Of a stretch of 64,000 nucleotides of DNA, positions 1-11,475 are shown one piece after another. This DNA comes from Flectonema sp. DT1601 (lineage: Eukaryota > Euglenozoa > Diplonemea > Diplonemida > Diplonemidae), in assembly GCA_964019425.1 (NCBI GenBank), contig OZ025781.1, forward strand, positions 434,001 through 498,000, written 5' to 3'. Position numbers and translations under genes: made by a program. Under the pieces are notes generated by a model, which worked only from the letters and a program-made list of their open reading frames with translations, was not told the DNA's origin and ran no database searches. How positions within the stretch are numbered: position 1 is the stretch's first letter; the number at the start of each line of letters is the position of its first letter.

Positions 1-401
1 TTTTTTTTTATATTCTTTTTTATTAATTTTGAAAAAAAAACAATCAGTTTAGCGTCTTGACCAGGACGGAAAATAGAAAGTGATCGACATAGTCGATCGA
101 TAAAAAAACAATGATAACATTGTTTATTCTTTTTTTTTATTTTAAATTCTTTTTATTTATTCTTTAAAGAAAAGAAACGGAAAATAGAAATTAGTCGACA
201 AAGTCGAACTACTTTCTATTTTCCGTCGAACTACTTTTATTTTTTTTTTTTTTCTTTAAAAATAAATGAAAAGAATAAAAAAAAAAAAAAAAAAAAGGAA
301 TAAACAATGTTATCATTGTTTTTTTTTTATCGATCGACTATGTCGATTACTTTCTATTTTCCGTCCTGGTCAAGACGCTAAACTGATTGTTTTTTCTTTA
401 A
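1..401. repeat. Satellite S, head-to-head inverted monomers
   Basis: Forward S monomers (with TCAGTTTAGCG and CAATGATAACATTG) run to about position 215. The sequence then folds back through an inverted junction at about 181-235 and continues as reverse-orientation monomer to the TTAA at 398-401, where a piggyBac element interrupts it. No coding potential is seen. Confidence 0.9.
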
Positions 402-2139
402 CCCATTAAGGACGGGGGGTCCACTACAGTGGTTATTTTGAAATTTTATTTTCGCTAAGGGGAAAACCCGGCTAACGCTACCCAGGGGGGGTGTAATCGA
501 GGCCGTTTCGCGACGAATCTTGGGTGGGATGGCGTGGTTCGCTGTGTTTTTATTCATGAAATTCAAAACTAATAATCAAAATTTTACCACCTAACAAGAA
601 GTTTCGTGTGCCTGTTGAAATTGATACAAGTTCGGCGTCCTATGAAAGTCTGATGATGATGGATTCTGTATCGGAGTCGTCATCTGACAGCAACACAGCA
701 AAGGTATCAAAGTGGGGGGGCAAAACCAAGAGAATCCCCAGGGAAAAACGGAAAGGACCTACCCAGAGTGTGAGCGACTTTAATGAAATGAACGAATTGA
801 AGGTATCCAACTCATTTTCACTGATCATGTGCTTAAAATGATATTTCGACACACTCTTGCCTACCCGATTGACAAAGAGACGTCCATGAAGTCACTAGAA
901 GTTGGTGAACTGAAATGCTTTCTCCGTAATTTCCACACTGCTAACAAACACATTCCTGCTTCTTATGTTCATAGTCTTGTTAAACCCCATAATAATAAAG
1001 GGCATTGGGTGACGTTTGACAATTTCAATTCGTCATACGCATTTCTTGTTTTGATGTTAGCGAAAGGGTTCCACTGTGTTGGAACAGCCTGACGGAACAG
1101 AAAGGGAGTTCTGTTGATGTTACAAAACCGAAGGCTACCCCTGGACCGGGACGACTAAGCAAATCGGAAGTGAAAGAAAGACCGAAGAATCTTTCTGCTT
1201 CTTACCTTCAGTCAAGCACGGCATCCACCATATAAAGTGGAGAGACTCAAAGGATGTGCATCTTTTCAGTACTCTTCCCTTACGTGAGCACTGTGTCGAT
1301 GTATATCGCTGGATTAGGAAGAGAAATAAAAAAGAAAAAGTGCCGATCAAACTACCGTGCAAGTAGACAGGTACACCAAAACGATGGGAGGTGTTAACCT
1401 GATGGATAGCGTGAAGGGAAGGGCGAACAGAAACCTTCAAACTAAACGATGGCATCTAAAGGTTTTCGACTACTAGCTGAAAGTTTCAATGTTCAACACG
1501 TTTACCCTTCAAAAGAAATGCGGTAAGGATACTGGTACCTACATACGGTATGTAGAGGAGCTCGCTATGCAACTCGTCAGTGACGGGACGTCGAGAGACA
1601 AGACAACCAATACTACATCTACTATTGACTCGGGTTCGCACTTTTCACACATGTTCAGCACCACTGAGCACTATCCATCAATATTTGGCGCTGCTAAACA
1701 ATGTAAGTATCACAATACTCGAGTGAGGACTACTTATGGATGCCAGGGGTGTAAGGTTTTTATGTGTCCTGCACCCTGTTTTGGCAAATACCACTTAAAT
1801 CTTACAAAGGGGAGAACATTTGCGTCCCATACCACCACCTCTGTGTCGGGAGGTGCTATCCGGGAAGAATGTACGAAGGGGAAGACCCCTGCACTCACAA
1901 CAACATCAAAATTGAAGAGGCGCAGGGAGTCATAAGAACTGAGCTTATTGTTGTCTTTGGTGGTGTTTTCATTTGTTCTGTTCACCCTTTAGGTGGTGAA
2001 TGTGTGTGTATTTTTAACGGGCAGGCAATGGCGGTTCACTTTGTCACATCACCTTTCCGAGCCCCCCTACCCCTTTTCCCCGTTAGCTCTTTTTTCAAAA
2101 AAAGTCAAAAAACCGGGTTTTACCCCCGTCCGTAATGGG
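402..2139 (+). mobile_element. piggyBac-type element, copy 1 (internally deleted)
   Basis: The element is bounded by TTAA at 398-401 and 2140-2143. Its termini are inverted: CCCATTAAGGACGGGGG at the left and, read inward from the right, CCCATTACGGACGGGGG. TTAA duplication is the hallmark of piggyBac. The flanks join to give an intact S monomer (tttctTTAAaataatt, as at about 4,555-4,575), so the insertion postdates the satellite. The length is 1738 bp, identical to the copy at 57,334-59,071, and the two differ by only about ten substitutions, so both are young. Its reading frames are broken, and it is probably moved in trans by an autonomous relative. Confidence 0.9.
608..1935 (+). pseudogene. 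piggyBac transposase remnant (copy 1)
   Basis: Several + strand segments resemble piggyBac (DDE_Tnp_1_7) transposase in order. An acidic serine-rich N-terminus (608-841) is followed by a shifted frame (829-1092) holding FDNF, the usual second catalytic Asp region. A later frame carries the GGVNLMD block, where the family usually has GGVD, and a C-terminal cysteine/histidine cluster (CKYH, CQGC, CPAPCFGKYH) typical of the family's zinc-binding tail. The region around the first catalytic Asp appears deleted, since ELKCFLRNF runs almost directly into SLVKPHNNKGH. A TAG at 1474-1476 interrupts the frame that is open in copy 2. No functional transposase is predicted. Confidence 0.8.
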
Positions 2140-2143
2140 TTAA

Positions 2144-2299
2144 AATAATTAAAAGGATTTAAAAAAAAAAAAAAAAAAAAAAAGAATAAACAATGTTATC
2201 ATTGTTTTTTTTTCTATCGATCAACTATGTCGATTAATTTCTATTTTCCGTCCTGATCGAGACGCTAAACTGATTGTTTCCTTTTTTTAAATAATAAAT

Positions 2300-2326
<27 letters not shown>
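2144..2326 (-). repeat. Satellite S, reverse, E2 junction monomer
   Basis: This is the right part of the monomer split by piggyBac, followed by the variant monomer with CTCGATC (read forward) in place of CTTGACC. That variant always adjoins module E2. Confidence 0.85.
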
Positions 2327-2330
<4 letters not shown>

Positions 2331-2703
2331 ATCTCCCTGCTATCCTCATATCCCCCTTTTCTGGTCTTTTTTTTTTCTTTTTTTCCTTTTTCATACAACG
2401 TTTTTTATTTATATATATATTTTTTTTTTTTTTTTTTTCATGTTTGATTATTTCCTCTTCATATTTTTTTTTTCTATTCTTTCTTTTTTTTTTTTTTTTT
2501 TTTTTTCTCTGCCTCTCTCTCAATTCTGTTCGTTTCTTTGAAACGAAAATTCATTTGAATATTATTCCTTGGTCAGCAACCATCATTGTCGCCCTTTGGG
2601 CCTGTTAAAAAAAAAAAAAAAAAAATAAAAAGAAAGTTTACATCGGGAATAGGGCAGGAGCCAAAAGCTCCCAGTCCGTTACTTCCCACTTTATCGAAAT
2701 TCA
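2327..2703 (-). repeat. Module E2, reverse copy with internal deletion
   Basis: E2 is recognised by GGGAGCTTTTGGCTCC, by GGCCCAAAGGGCGAC and by the palindrome TTCGTTTCAAAGAAACGAA. Compared with other copies it lacks about 35 bp around 2,351. It is not coding; the Lys- or Phe-rich frames here are translated homopolymers. Confidence 0.85.
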
Positions 2704-2756
2704 TAAAAAAAAAACAATGATAACATTGTTTATTCTTTTTTTTTTTTTTTTTTATA

Positions 2757-3203
2757 CTGTAAAGGGAAATATTCTTGTGGGGAAAAACCCGCGAGTTTTT
2801 ATTTTTTTTTCTAAATCCGCGAGAATATTTCCCCACGGGAATATTTCCTTGCAAGCATACTTTTTTTCCAGCCATTTTTTTGGTTCTTTTTTGTGAAGAA
2901 AATATGTGTGCTACGAAGGAAAGTTTCAGCAAAAATTATTTTTATTGTGCAGTATGGTAGTTTTTTATTGTGTTTGTTTGGTAAATAATGCTTTGTTCCA
3001 CCAGACACTTGATGGAAGTGCAAAGATTTCTTAGATTCTTGATCAACTGACTGACTTTCACAAAAATCCTCTGTGGCAGGGAAATATTCTTGTGGGGAAA
3101 AACCCGCGAGTTTAAAAAAAAATCTCCAAATCCGCGAGAATATTTCCCCGCGAGAATATTTCCCCGCAAGAATATTTCCCCACGAGAATATTTCCCTTTA
3201 CAG
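2757..3203 (+). mobile_element. MITE family 1, copy a (TA target)
   Basis: The inverted termini CTGTAAAGGGAAATATTC are flanked by TA at 2755-2756 and 3204-3205, as for Tc1/mariner-type elements. Subterminal GGGGAAATATTC-type units are repeated several times at each end. Removing the element restores an S-satellite linker. An inverted second copy lies at 27,833-28,259. It carries no transposase and is presumably non-autonomous. Confidence 0.85.
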
Positions 3204-3205
3204 TA

Positions 3206-3785
3206 TTCTTTTTTATTAATTTTGAAAAAAAAACAATCAGTTTAGCGTCTTGACCAGGACGGAAAATAGAAAGTGATCGACATAGTCGATTGATAAAAAA
3301 ACAATGATAACATTGTTTATTCTTTTTTTTTTTTTTTTTTTTATATTCTTTTTTATTAATTTTGAAAAAAAAAACAATCAGTTTAGCGTCTTGACCAGGA
3401 CGGAAAATAGAAAGTAATCGACATAGTCGATCGATAAAAAAACAATGATAACATTGTTTATTCTTTTTTTTTTATTTTAAATTCTTTTTATTTATTCTTT
3501 AAAGAAAAGAAACGGAAAATAGAAATTAGTCGACAAAGTCGAACGATAAAAAAAAACAATGATAACATTGTTTATTCTTTTTTTTTTTTTTTTATATTCT
3601 TTTTATTAATTTTTTAATAAAAAAAAAAAAAACAATCAGTTTAGCGTCTTGACCAGGACGGAAAACTGGAAGTAATCGACATAGTCGATCGATAAAAAAA
3701 CAATGATAACATTGTTTCATCTTTTATATTTTTTAATTTTTTTTTTTATATTTGAAGAAAAGAAAGAAGAAAAAAAAAAAAAAAA
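3206..3785 (+). repeat. Satellite S, forward array
   Basis: About four monomers, mixing type A (with TCAGTTTAGCG) and type B (lacking that segment, with TTAGTCGACAAAGTCGAACG). The last monomer has the TTTATATTTTTT tail that leads into E3. Confidence 0.9.
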
Positions 3786-4150
3786 AACAAGCGGAATTGA
3801 TCATAATGGGTGGCAGGGGTTGATATAACTTCATTTGAAAATTCTTCTTTTTTAATTTCTTTTTTTTTGAAATTTTTTTTTATTTAACAGGAGTTAAGAT
3901 CACTTACATGAGTTAACACAACACAGATACGAGAGTAGCAAACTGAGGTAACACTACCAATTCAACAAAAAATAATCAGGATCGGACACAAGGAGGAGAG
4001 TTCATTCTACCTCTAACTGTCCTTGCTGGTATCTTAAGTGTCTTGGTATCTCTTTTGTGTCGGTATCTCGGAAGTGCTGGTATCTCGTATGTGCGTTGGT
4101 ATCTCTTGCGTGTTGGTATCTCTTGCACATAAGAAAAAATATTGAGTTAA
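3786..4150 (+). repeat. Module E3 with GGTATCTC iterons
   Basis: It starts with GCGGAATTGATCATAATGGG, contains GGAGTTAAGATCACTT, and ends in GGTATCTC repeats spaced about 17-19 bp apart. Six loci in the window carry this module. Confidence 0.85.
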
Positions 4151-4151
4151 C

Positions 4152-4154
<3 letters not shown>

Positions 4155-4183
<29 letters not shown>

Positions 4184-4575
4184 ATAAACAATGTTATCAT
4201 TGTTTTTTTATCGATCGACTATGTCGATCACTTTCAATTTTCCGTCCTGGTCAGGACGCTAAACTGATTGTTTTTTCTTTAAAAATAAATAAAAAGAATA
4301 AAAAAAAAGAAAAAAAAAAGGAATAAACAATGTTATCATTGTTTTTTTTTTATCGATCGACTATGTCGATTACTTTCTATTTTCCGTCCTGGTCAGGACG
4401 CTAAACTGATTGTTTTTTCTTTAAAAATAAATAAAAAGAATAAAAAAAAAAGAAAAAAAAAAGGAATAAACAATGTTATCATTGTTTTTTATCGATCGAC
4501 TATGTCGATCACTTTCTATTTTCCGTCCTGGTCAAGACGCTAAACTGATTGTTTTTTCTTTAAAATAATTAAAAG

Positions 4576-4608
<33 letters not shown>

Positions 4609-4861
4609 ATAAACAATGTTATCATTGTCTTTTTTCTATCGATCGACTATGTGGATCACTTTCAATTTTCCGTCCTGGTCAGGACGCTAAACTGATTGTT
4701 TTTTCTTTAAAAATAAATAAAAAGAATAAAAAAAAAAAAAAAAAAAAGGAATAAACAATGTTATCATTGTTTTTTTTCTATCGATCGACTATGTCGATTA
4801 ATTTCTATTTTCCGTCCTGATCGAGACGCTAAACTGATTGTTTCCTTTTTTTAAATAATAA

Positions 4862-4895
<34 letters not shown>
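4155..4895 (-). repeat. Satellite S, reverse array
   Basis: Five to six reverse monomers ending in the CTCGATC-type junction monomer next to E2. Confidence 0.9.
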
Positions 4896-4899
<4 letters not shown>

Positions 4900-5297
4900 A
4901 TCTCCCTGCTATCCTCATATCCCCACAATAATATTATACCTTTTCATTTTCTCTTTCCTTTTCTGGTCTTTTTTTTTTCTTTTTTTCCTTTTTCATACAA
5001 CGTTTTTTATTTATATTTTATTTTTTTTTTTTTTTTTCATGTTTGATTATTTCCTCTTCATATTTTTTTTCTATTCTTTCTTTTTTTTTTTTTTTTTTTT
5101 TTTCTCTACCTCTCTCTTAATTCTGTTCGTTTCTTTGAAACGAAAATTCATTTGAATATTATTCCTTGGTCAGCAACCATCATTGTCGCCCTTTGGGCCT
5201 GTTAAAAAAAAAAAAAAAATAAAAAGAAAGTTTACGTCGGGAATAGGGCAGGAGCCAAAAGCTCCCAGTCCGTTACTTCCCACTTATCGAAATTCAT
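4896..5297 (-). repeat. Module E2, reverse copy
   Basis: Nearly full length (about 400 bp), with the same landmarks as the other E2 copies and followed directly by E4. Confidence 0.85.
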
Positions 5298-5309
5298 CAG
5301 TTTTATTTA

Positions 5310-6085
5310 AAATTAAAGACAGACCGGAACTATTTGAAAATAAAATGTAGATGGGAAACAGTGAAAATTAAAATGAATGATAAAATTAAATGAGATTTAT
5401 GACATAACAGACCAGATAGAGAGTAATAAAGGGAAAAGGAAAACGGAAAGGGTTCATTCACTTAGTTAAAGTTAAGACCGATTAGTCAGTTTAAGGTCTT
5501 GACTAGGACCAACAAAAAAAAAAAAAAGTAAATAAATAAATAAATAACGATCAAGCTGAGCTGATCTTGTTTTTATTAAAATAAGGGGAGCGGGAGGGAT
5601 GGAAGGAATAAAGGAAAAAAAAAGAAAAGGTCGATCAATTGGATCTGGTCGTCGAGAAGAAGAAGACAATTATTTTAAAGGTCGATCGGCATAGCCGATC
5701 GTTGAGAAAAATAACCAGATATAAATACAATCAGTTTAAATAAAAAAAAAAAAAAAAATAAATAAATAAAAAAGTTTAACGATCGAGCTGAGCTGATCTT
5801 GTTTTTATTAAAATATCTTTATCGAAATTCAGGGGAGCGGGAGGGATGGAAGAAATAAAGGAAAAAAAAAGAAAAGGTCGATCAATTGGATCTGATCGTC
5901 GAGAAGAAGAAAACAATTATTTTTAAAAAAAATTGATCGGTATAGCCGATCGTTGAGAAAAGAACAGATATAAATACAATCGGTTTTGGTGATCGACGAG
6001 TGGAGCGATCACTTGACAAGAAGGAAAAAAGAAAGGACCGATTAATTGGGGCTTTGGTTGTATTCCCAAGGCATGTTTTTTTTTT
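5310..6085 (+). repeat. Module E4, tandem units
   Basis: An ACCGGAACTATTTGAAAATA leader is followed by about two tandem units of 170-180 bp with GATCAAGCTGAGCTGATC, GGGGAGCGGGAGGGATGG and a GATCGGCATAGCCGATC dyad at 5684-5700. E4 shares the dyad plan of satellite S (GGTCTTGACTAGGACC compared with CGTCTTGACCAGGACG), so the two are probably related. Confidence 0.8.
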
Positions 6086-7165
6086 TTTTTTTTTAATATT
6101 CATTTACATTTTTTTTTTTTTTTTTTTTTAAATTAATAATCAGAATATGAAATTTGGGAGAGGAATAGGGGCAGTGAACTTTTGATTCAGGCCCTTCCCA
6201 ACGAACAGGACGAAGACTTCTAAAACCTGAGATGAACCAATTGAGTTGAAACAAACAAATAACAGAGACGCAACACATACCGGAACATCATCGCAAGCAA
6301 TGCTTCGGACCTCCGTCGACCTTCGTTCTTCCGGCGGCAAAGGGAAACAAGAAAGAACGGGCAATGAGACAAACCTGTTAGTTGGTGTTGTGTTGTTGTT
6401 AAAAACAAAAACATAAACGCCAGGAAGTTCGACAACGAAGACATCGACATCGATCGCTGCTCTGCAGATGTCCGGCGGGTGTTTGTCTACACTGTGTTTA
6501 TTGTTTGTTTTTTTCCCAAGGTTCAACCCTGGGAAGAGAAGTAAAAAATTCCGTCAGTGTTGGCCTTCCTGTTCGAAGGTGCGCACCAATGACGATAAAT
6601 AGAGTGGGGGGGAGAAAACCTTTGATCCAACTGGATCCCTTCACGACTGACATTGCCATGTGAAGTTAAATATTCTGGCGATGCCAGCTCAGGCGACTTA
6701 GCCTGCTTTTTTCTTTAAATAAAAAAAATAAAAAGATACCAACAGGTGGGGTGATGGGTTGCGCCACTGCAATCCAGTCACAAAAAGAAACAAAGGTAAT
6801 CTCCAGGGTTCTCGACCCTTGGTTCTCCCTGCGCAAGCATCGCATGGAGGGTGACGCTAAGCACCCGGGGGGTACGAAACAAACTTTCCCCCTGCTGTCC
6901 TGTTTGAAATAAAAAAAAAAAAAAAAAAAAAGGGATAGAAGTAAACAGAATACATTACACCTCAACAGGTGACGCTAAACACCCAGGGGATACAAACCAA
7001 ACTTTCCCCCTGTTGCCCTGTTTGAAATAAATTAAAAAAAGAACAAGAAAACAGAATACAATACTCAGCAATCAGACTCGTTCACTCGCTTCGCCAGAGC
7101 CGTTAGAGCCGATGCTCATGTAAAGTTACCTGTTTTCTTTTAACAAATTAAATAAAATAAAAAGT
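6086..7165 (+). mobile_element. Element E6, copy 1
   Basis: A unit of about 1.05 kb that recurs nearly identically but inverted at 29,160-30,240. It shares collinear motifs with element R: CAGGCTAAGTC, then AACTTCACAT, then GATCCAGTTGGATC, and a stem-CTTTTG-stem segment before GGCCCT. An internal block (GTGACGCTAAGCACCC to CCTGTTTGAAATAA) is duplicated at about 6,850-6,912 and 6,968-7,030. An antisense 128-codon frame (6140-6526) is open in both copies, but the copies are too similar for this to be evidence of coding. E6 is probably a non-autonomous repeat; its class is unknown. Confidence 0.65.
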
Positions 7166-7191
7166 AATCGACATAGTGAATTCGATAGAGT

Positions 7192-7557
7192 GGTAATTGT
7201 CCTTCCATGCTTTGCACCTGTCGAAATAATAAAACTTAAAAACTACACACGCACCAATAACAAGCGATTACACTAGAACGCGCGATTGCAAGAACACCCT
7301 GGTTCAAGGTGGCTCGCTGCGGCGGGGTAACTGAAGTCCGTTTTCGTTGGACTCAACACCAAACTTTCGAAAACGTGAGTGTGAGAGAAAGAAGTGATCG
7401 AGCTGTATAAAGAATTTCTTTTTGAAAAAATAGAAGGCTAAAGAATATATAAAAATGTCTGCTGTTTCGTTCATTTTTCCAACTTCGGAATCATACACTT
7501 TTCTGTCTGATTCCTTTGATTATTTCTTTCCGGTGCTAAGCTTGGTGGAAAATTACC
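7192..7557. mobile_element. MITE-like insertion in E2
   Basis: The left end GGTAATTGTCC and right end GGAAAATTACC are inverted, and similarity continues inward (CCATGCTTTGCACC compared with CCAAGCTTAGCACC on the opposite strand). The insertion splits the first 20-30 bases of an E2 copy, with E2-start sequence (GAATTC...) on both sides. No coding is evident inside it. Confidence 0.55.
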
Positions 7558-7745
7558 TGAATGAATTCTAGGAAGTAACGGACTGGGAGCTTTTGGCTCC
7601 TGCCCTATTCCCGATGTAAACTTTCTTTTTATTTTTTTTTTTTTAACAGGCCCAGAGGGCGACAATGACTGTTGCTGACCAAGGAATAATATTCAAATGA
7701 ATTTTCGTTTCAAAGAAACGAACAGAATTAAGAGAGAGGCAGAGA

Positions 7746-7778
<33 letters not shown>

Positions 7779-7961
7779 AAAAAAAAAAAAAAATATGAAG
7801 AGGAAATAATCAAACATGAAAAAAATAAAAAAAAAAATAAAATATAAATAAAAAACGTTGTATGAAAAAGGAAAAAAAGAAAAAAAAAGACCAGAAAAGG
7901 AAAGAGAAAATGAAAAGGTATAATATTATTGTGGGGATATGAGGATAGCAGGGAGATGCTC
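7558..7961 (+). repeat. Module E2, forward copy
   Basis: It runs from GAATTC to GGGAGATGCTC. Its 5' edge is disturbed by the insertion at 7192-7557. The CTCGATC junction monomer follows. Confidence 0.85.
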
Positions 7962-7979
7962 TTTTTTTTTTTTTTTTTT

Positions 7980-8395
7980 TATTTATTATTTAAAAAAAAG
8001 GAAACAATCAGTTTAGCGTCTCGATCGGGACGGAAAATAGAAATTAATCGACATAGTCGATCGATAAAAAAACAATGATAACATTGTTTATTCTTTTTTT
8101 TTTTTTTTTTTTTAAATTCTTTTTATTTATTTTTTAAGAAAAAAAAACGGAAAATAGAAATTAGTCGACATGGTCGAACGATAAAAGAACAATGATAACA
8201 TTGTTTATTCTTTTTTTTATTTTTTTTTTTTATATTCTTTTTTATTAATTTTGAAAAAAAAAAAAAAAAAAACAATCAGTTTAGCGTCTTGACCAGGACG
8301 GAAAATAGAAAGTAATCGACATAGTCGATCGATAAAAATACAATGATAACATTGTTTAATCTTTTATAATCTCTTATTTCTTTTTTTCTTTTGAA
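7980..8395 (+). repeat. Satellite S, short forward block
   Basis: Three monomers, A, B, A, starting with the junction variant and ending with the TTTAATCTTTTATAAT terminal variant. Confidence 0.9.
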
Positions 8396-8791
8396 TTTCG
8401 AAAAGGTGGGAAGTAACGGACTGGGAGCTTTTGGCTCCTGCCCTATTCCCGATGTAAACTTTCTTTTTATTTTTTTTTTTTTTTAACAGGCCCAAAGGGC
8501 GACAATGATGGTTGCTGACCAAGGAATAATATTCAAATGAATTTTCGTTTCAAAGAAACGAACAGAATTAAGAGAGAGGTAGAGAAAAAAAAAAAAAAAA
8601 AAAAAAGAAAGAATAGAAAAAAAATATGAAGAGGAAATAATCAAACATGAAAAAAAAAAAAAAAAATAAAATATAAATAAAAAACGTTGTATGAAAAAGG
8701 AAAAAAAGAAAAAAAAAAGACCAGAAAAGGAAAGAGAAAATGAAAAGGTATAATATTATTGTGGGGATATGAGGATAGCAGGGAGATGCTC
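8396..8791 (+). repeat. Module E2, outer end of left palindrome arm
   Basis: A full E2 copy. Its mirror image lies at 19,058-19,460. The hairpin GGAGC-TTTTG-GCTCC lies at 8424-8438. Confidence 0.85.
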
Positions 8792-9650
8792 TTTTTTTTT
8801 TTTTTTTTTTTTATTTTTTTTTTTATTTATTATTTAAAAAAGGGAAACAATCAGTTTAGCGTCTCGATCAGGACGGAAAATAGAAATTAATCGACATAGT
8901 CGATCGATAGAAAAAAAACAATGATAACATTGTTTATTCTTTTTTTTTTTTTTTTTTTTTTATTTATTATTTAAAAAAGGGAAACAATCAGTTTAGCGTC
9001 TCGATCAGGACGGAAAATAGAAATTAATCGACATAGTCGATCGATAGAAAAAAAACAATGATAACATTGTTTATTCTTTTTTTTTTTTTTTTTTTTTTTT
9101 ATTCTTTTTATTTATTTTTAAAGAAAAAACAATCAGTTTAGCGTCCTGACCAGGACGGAAAATTGAAAGTGATCGACATAGTCGATCGATAGAAAAAAAA
9201 CAATGATAACATTGTTTATTCCTTTTTTTTTTTTTTTTTTTTTATTCTTTTTATTTATTTTTAAAGAAGAAACAATCAGTTTAGCGACCTGACCAGGACG
9301 GAAAATTGAAAGTGATCGACATAGTCGATCGATAGAAAAAAAACAATGATAACATTGTTTATTCTTTTTTTTTTTTTTTTTTTTTTTTAAATCCTTTTAA
9401 TTATTTTAAAGAAAAAACAATCAGTTTAGCGTCTTGACCAGGGCGGAAAATAGAAAGTAATCGACATAGTCGATCGATAAAAAAAAAACAATGATAACAT
9501 TGTTTATTCCTTTTTTTTTTTTTTTTTTTTTTTTATTCTTTTTATTTATTTTTAAAGAAAAAACAATCAGTTTAGCGTCCTGACCAGGACGGAAAATTGG
9601 AAGTGATCGACATAGTCGATCGATAAAAAAACAATGATAACATTGTTTAT

Positions 9651-9685
<35 letters not shown>

Positions 9686-9797
9686 CTTTTAATTATTTTT
9701 TAAAGAAAAAACAATCAGTTTAGCGTCTTGACCAGGACGGAAAATAGAAAGTGATCGACATAGTCGATCGATAAAAAACAATGATAACATTGTTTAT

Positions 9798-9834
<37 letters not shown>

Positions 9835-10459
9835 CCTTTTTATTATTTTAAAGAAAAAACAATCAGTTTAGCGTCTTGACCAGGACGGAAAATAGAAAGT
9901 GATCGACATAGTCGATCGATAAAAAAAAAACAATGATAACATTGTTTATTCTTTTATTTTTTTTTTTTTAAATTCTTTTTATTTATTTTTAAAGAAAAAA
10001 AAACGGAAAATAAAAATTAGTCGACAAAGTCGAACGATAAAAAAAAAACAATGATAACATTGTTTATTCTTTTTTTTTTTGTTTTTTTTTATTCTTTTTT
10101 ATTAATTTTGAAAAAAAAACAATCAGTTTAGCGTCTTGACTAGGACGGAAAATAGAAAGTAATCGACATAGTCGATCGATAAAAAAAAACAATGATAACA
10201 TTGTTTACTCTTTTTTTTTTTTTTTTTAAATTCTTTTTATTTTAAAAAGAAAAAAAACGGAAAATAGAAATTAGTCGACAAAGTCGAACGATAAAAAAAA
10301 AACAATGATAACATTGTTTATTCTTTTTTTTTTATTTTTTTTTTTTTATATTCTTTTTTAAAAAAAAAACAATCAGTTTAGCGTCTTGACCAGGACGGAA
10401 AATAGAAAGTGATCGACATAGTCGATCGATAAAAAAAAAACAATGATAACATTGTTTAT

Positions 10460-10495
<36 letters not shown>

Positions 10496-10868
10496 CTTTT
10501 TTTTTTTTTTAAAGAAAAAACAATCAGTTTAGCGTCTTGACCAGGACGGAAAATAGAAAGTAATCGACATAGTCGATCGATAAAAAAAACAATGATAACA
10601 TTGTTTATTCTTTTTTTTTTTTTTTTAAATCTTTTTATTTATTTTTTAAAAAGAAAAAAAAAAAAACGGAAAATAGAAATTAGTCAACAACGTCGAACGA
10701 TAAAAAAAAAACAATGATAACATTGTTTATTCTTTTTTTTTATTTTTTTTTGTATTCTTTTTTATTAATTTTGAAAAAAAACAATCAGTTTTGCGTCTTG
10801 ACCAGGACGGAAAATAGAAAGTGATCGACATAGTCGATCGATAAAAAAACAATGATAACATTGTTTAT

Positions 10869-10905
<37 letters not shown>

Positions 10906-11444
10906 CTTTTTATTATTTTTAAAGAAAAAACAATCAGTTTAGCGTCTTGACCAGGACGAAAAATAGAAAGTGATCGACATAGTCGATCGATAAAATAAAA
11001 CAATGATAACATTGTTTATTCTTTTTTTTTTTTTTTTTTTTTTTTTAATCCTTCTTTTCATTTTTTAGAGAAAAAACAATCAGTTTAGCGTCTTGACCAG
11101 GACGGAAAATAGAAAGTAATCGACATAGTCGATCGATAAAATAAAAACAATGATAACATTGTTTATTCCTTTTTTTTTTTTTTTTATTCTTTTTATTTAT
11201 TTTTAAAGAAAAAACAATCAGTTTAGCGTCCTGACCAGGACGGGAAATAGAAAGTGATCGACATAGTCGATCGATAAAAAAACAATGATAACATTGTTTA
11301 TTCTTTTTTTTTTTTTTTTTTTTTTTTTTATTCTTTTTATTTATTTTTTAAAGAAAAAACATCAGTTTAGCGTCTTGACCAGGACGGAAAATAGAAATTA
11401 GTCGACAAAGTCGATCGATAACAAAACAATGATAACATTGTTTA

Positions 11445-11475
<31 letters not shown>

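Noticed and set aside
1135..1455. 106-codon antisense frame in piggyBac, identical in both copies (also 58,067-58,387)
   Set aside because: The copies are nearly identical DNA, so conservation is uninformative, and the + strand encodes transposase there.
2287..2523. Lys-rich minus-strand frame in E2 and many similar Lys/Phe-rich frames across the window
   Set aside because: They are translations of A- and T-runs inside repeats; composition explains them and no domain is visible.
6140..6526. 128-codon antisense frame in E6, open in both copies with an in-frame 21-bp difference
   Set aside because: It shows no recognisable domain, and copy similarity alone keeps the frame open. It is worth revisiting only if diverged E6 copies also keep it.
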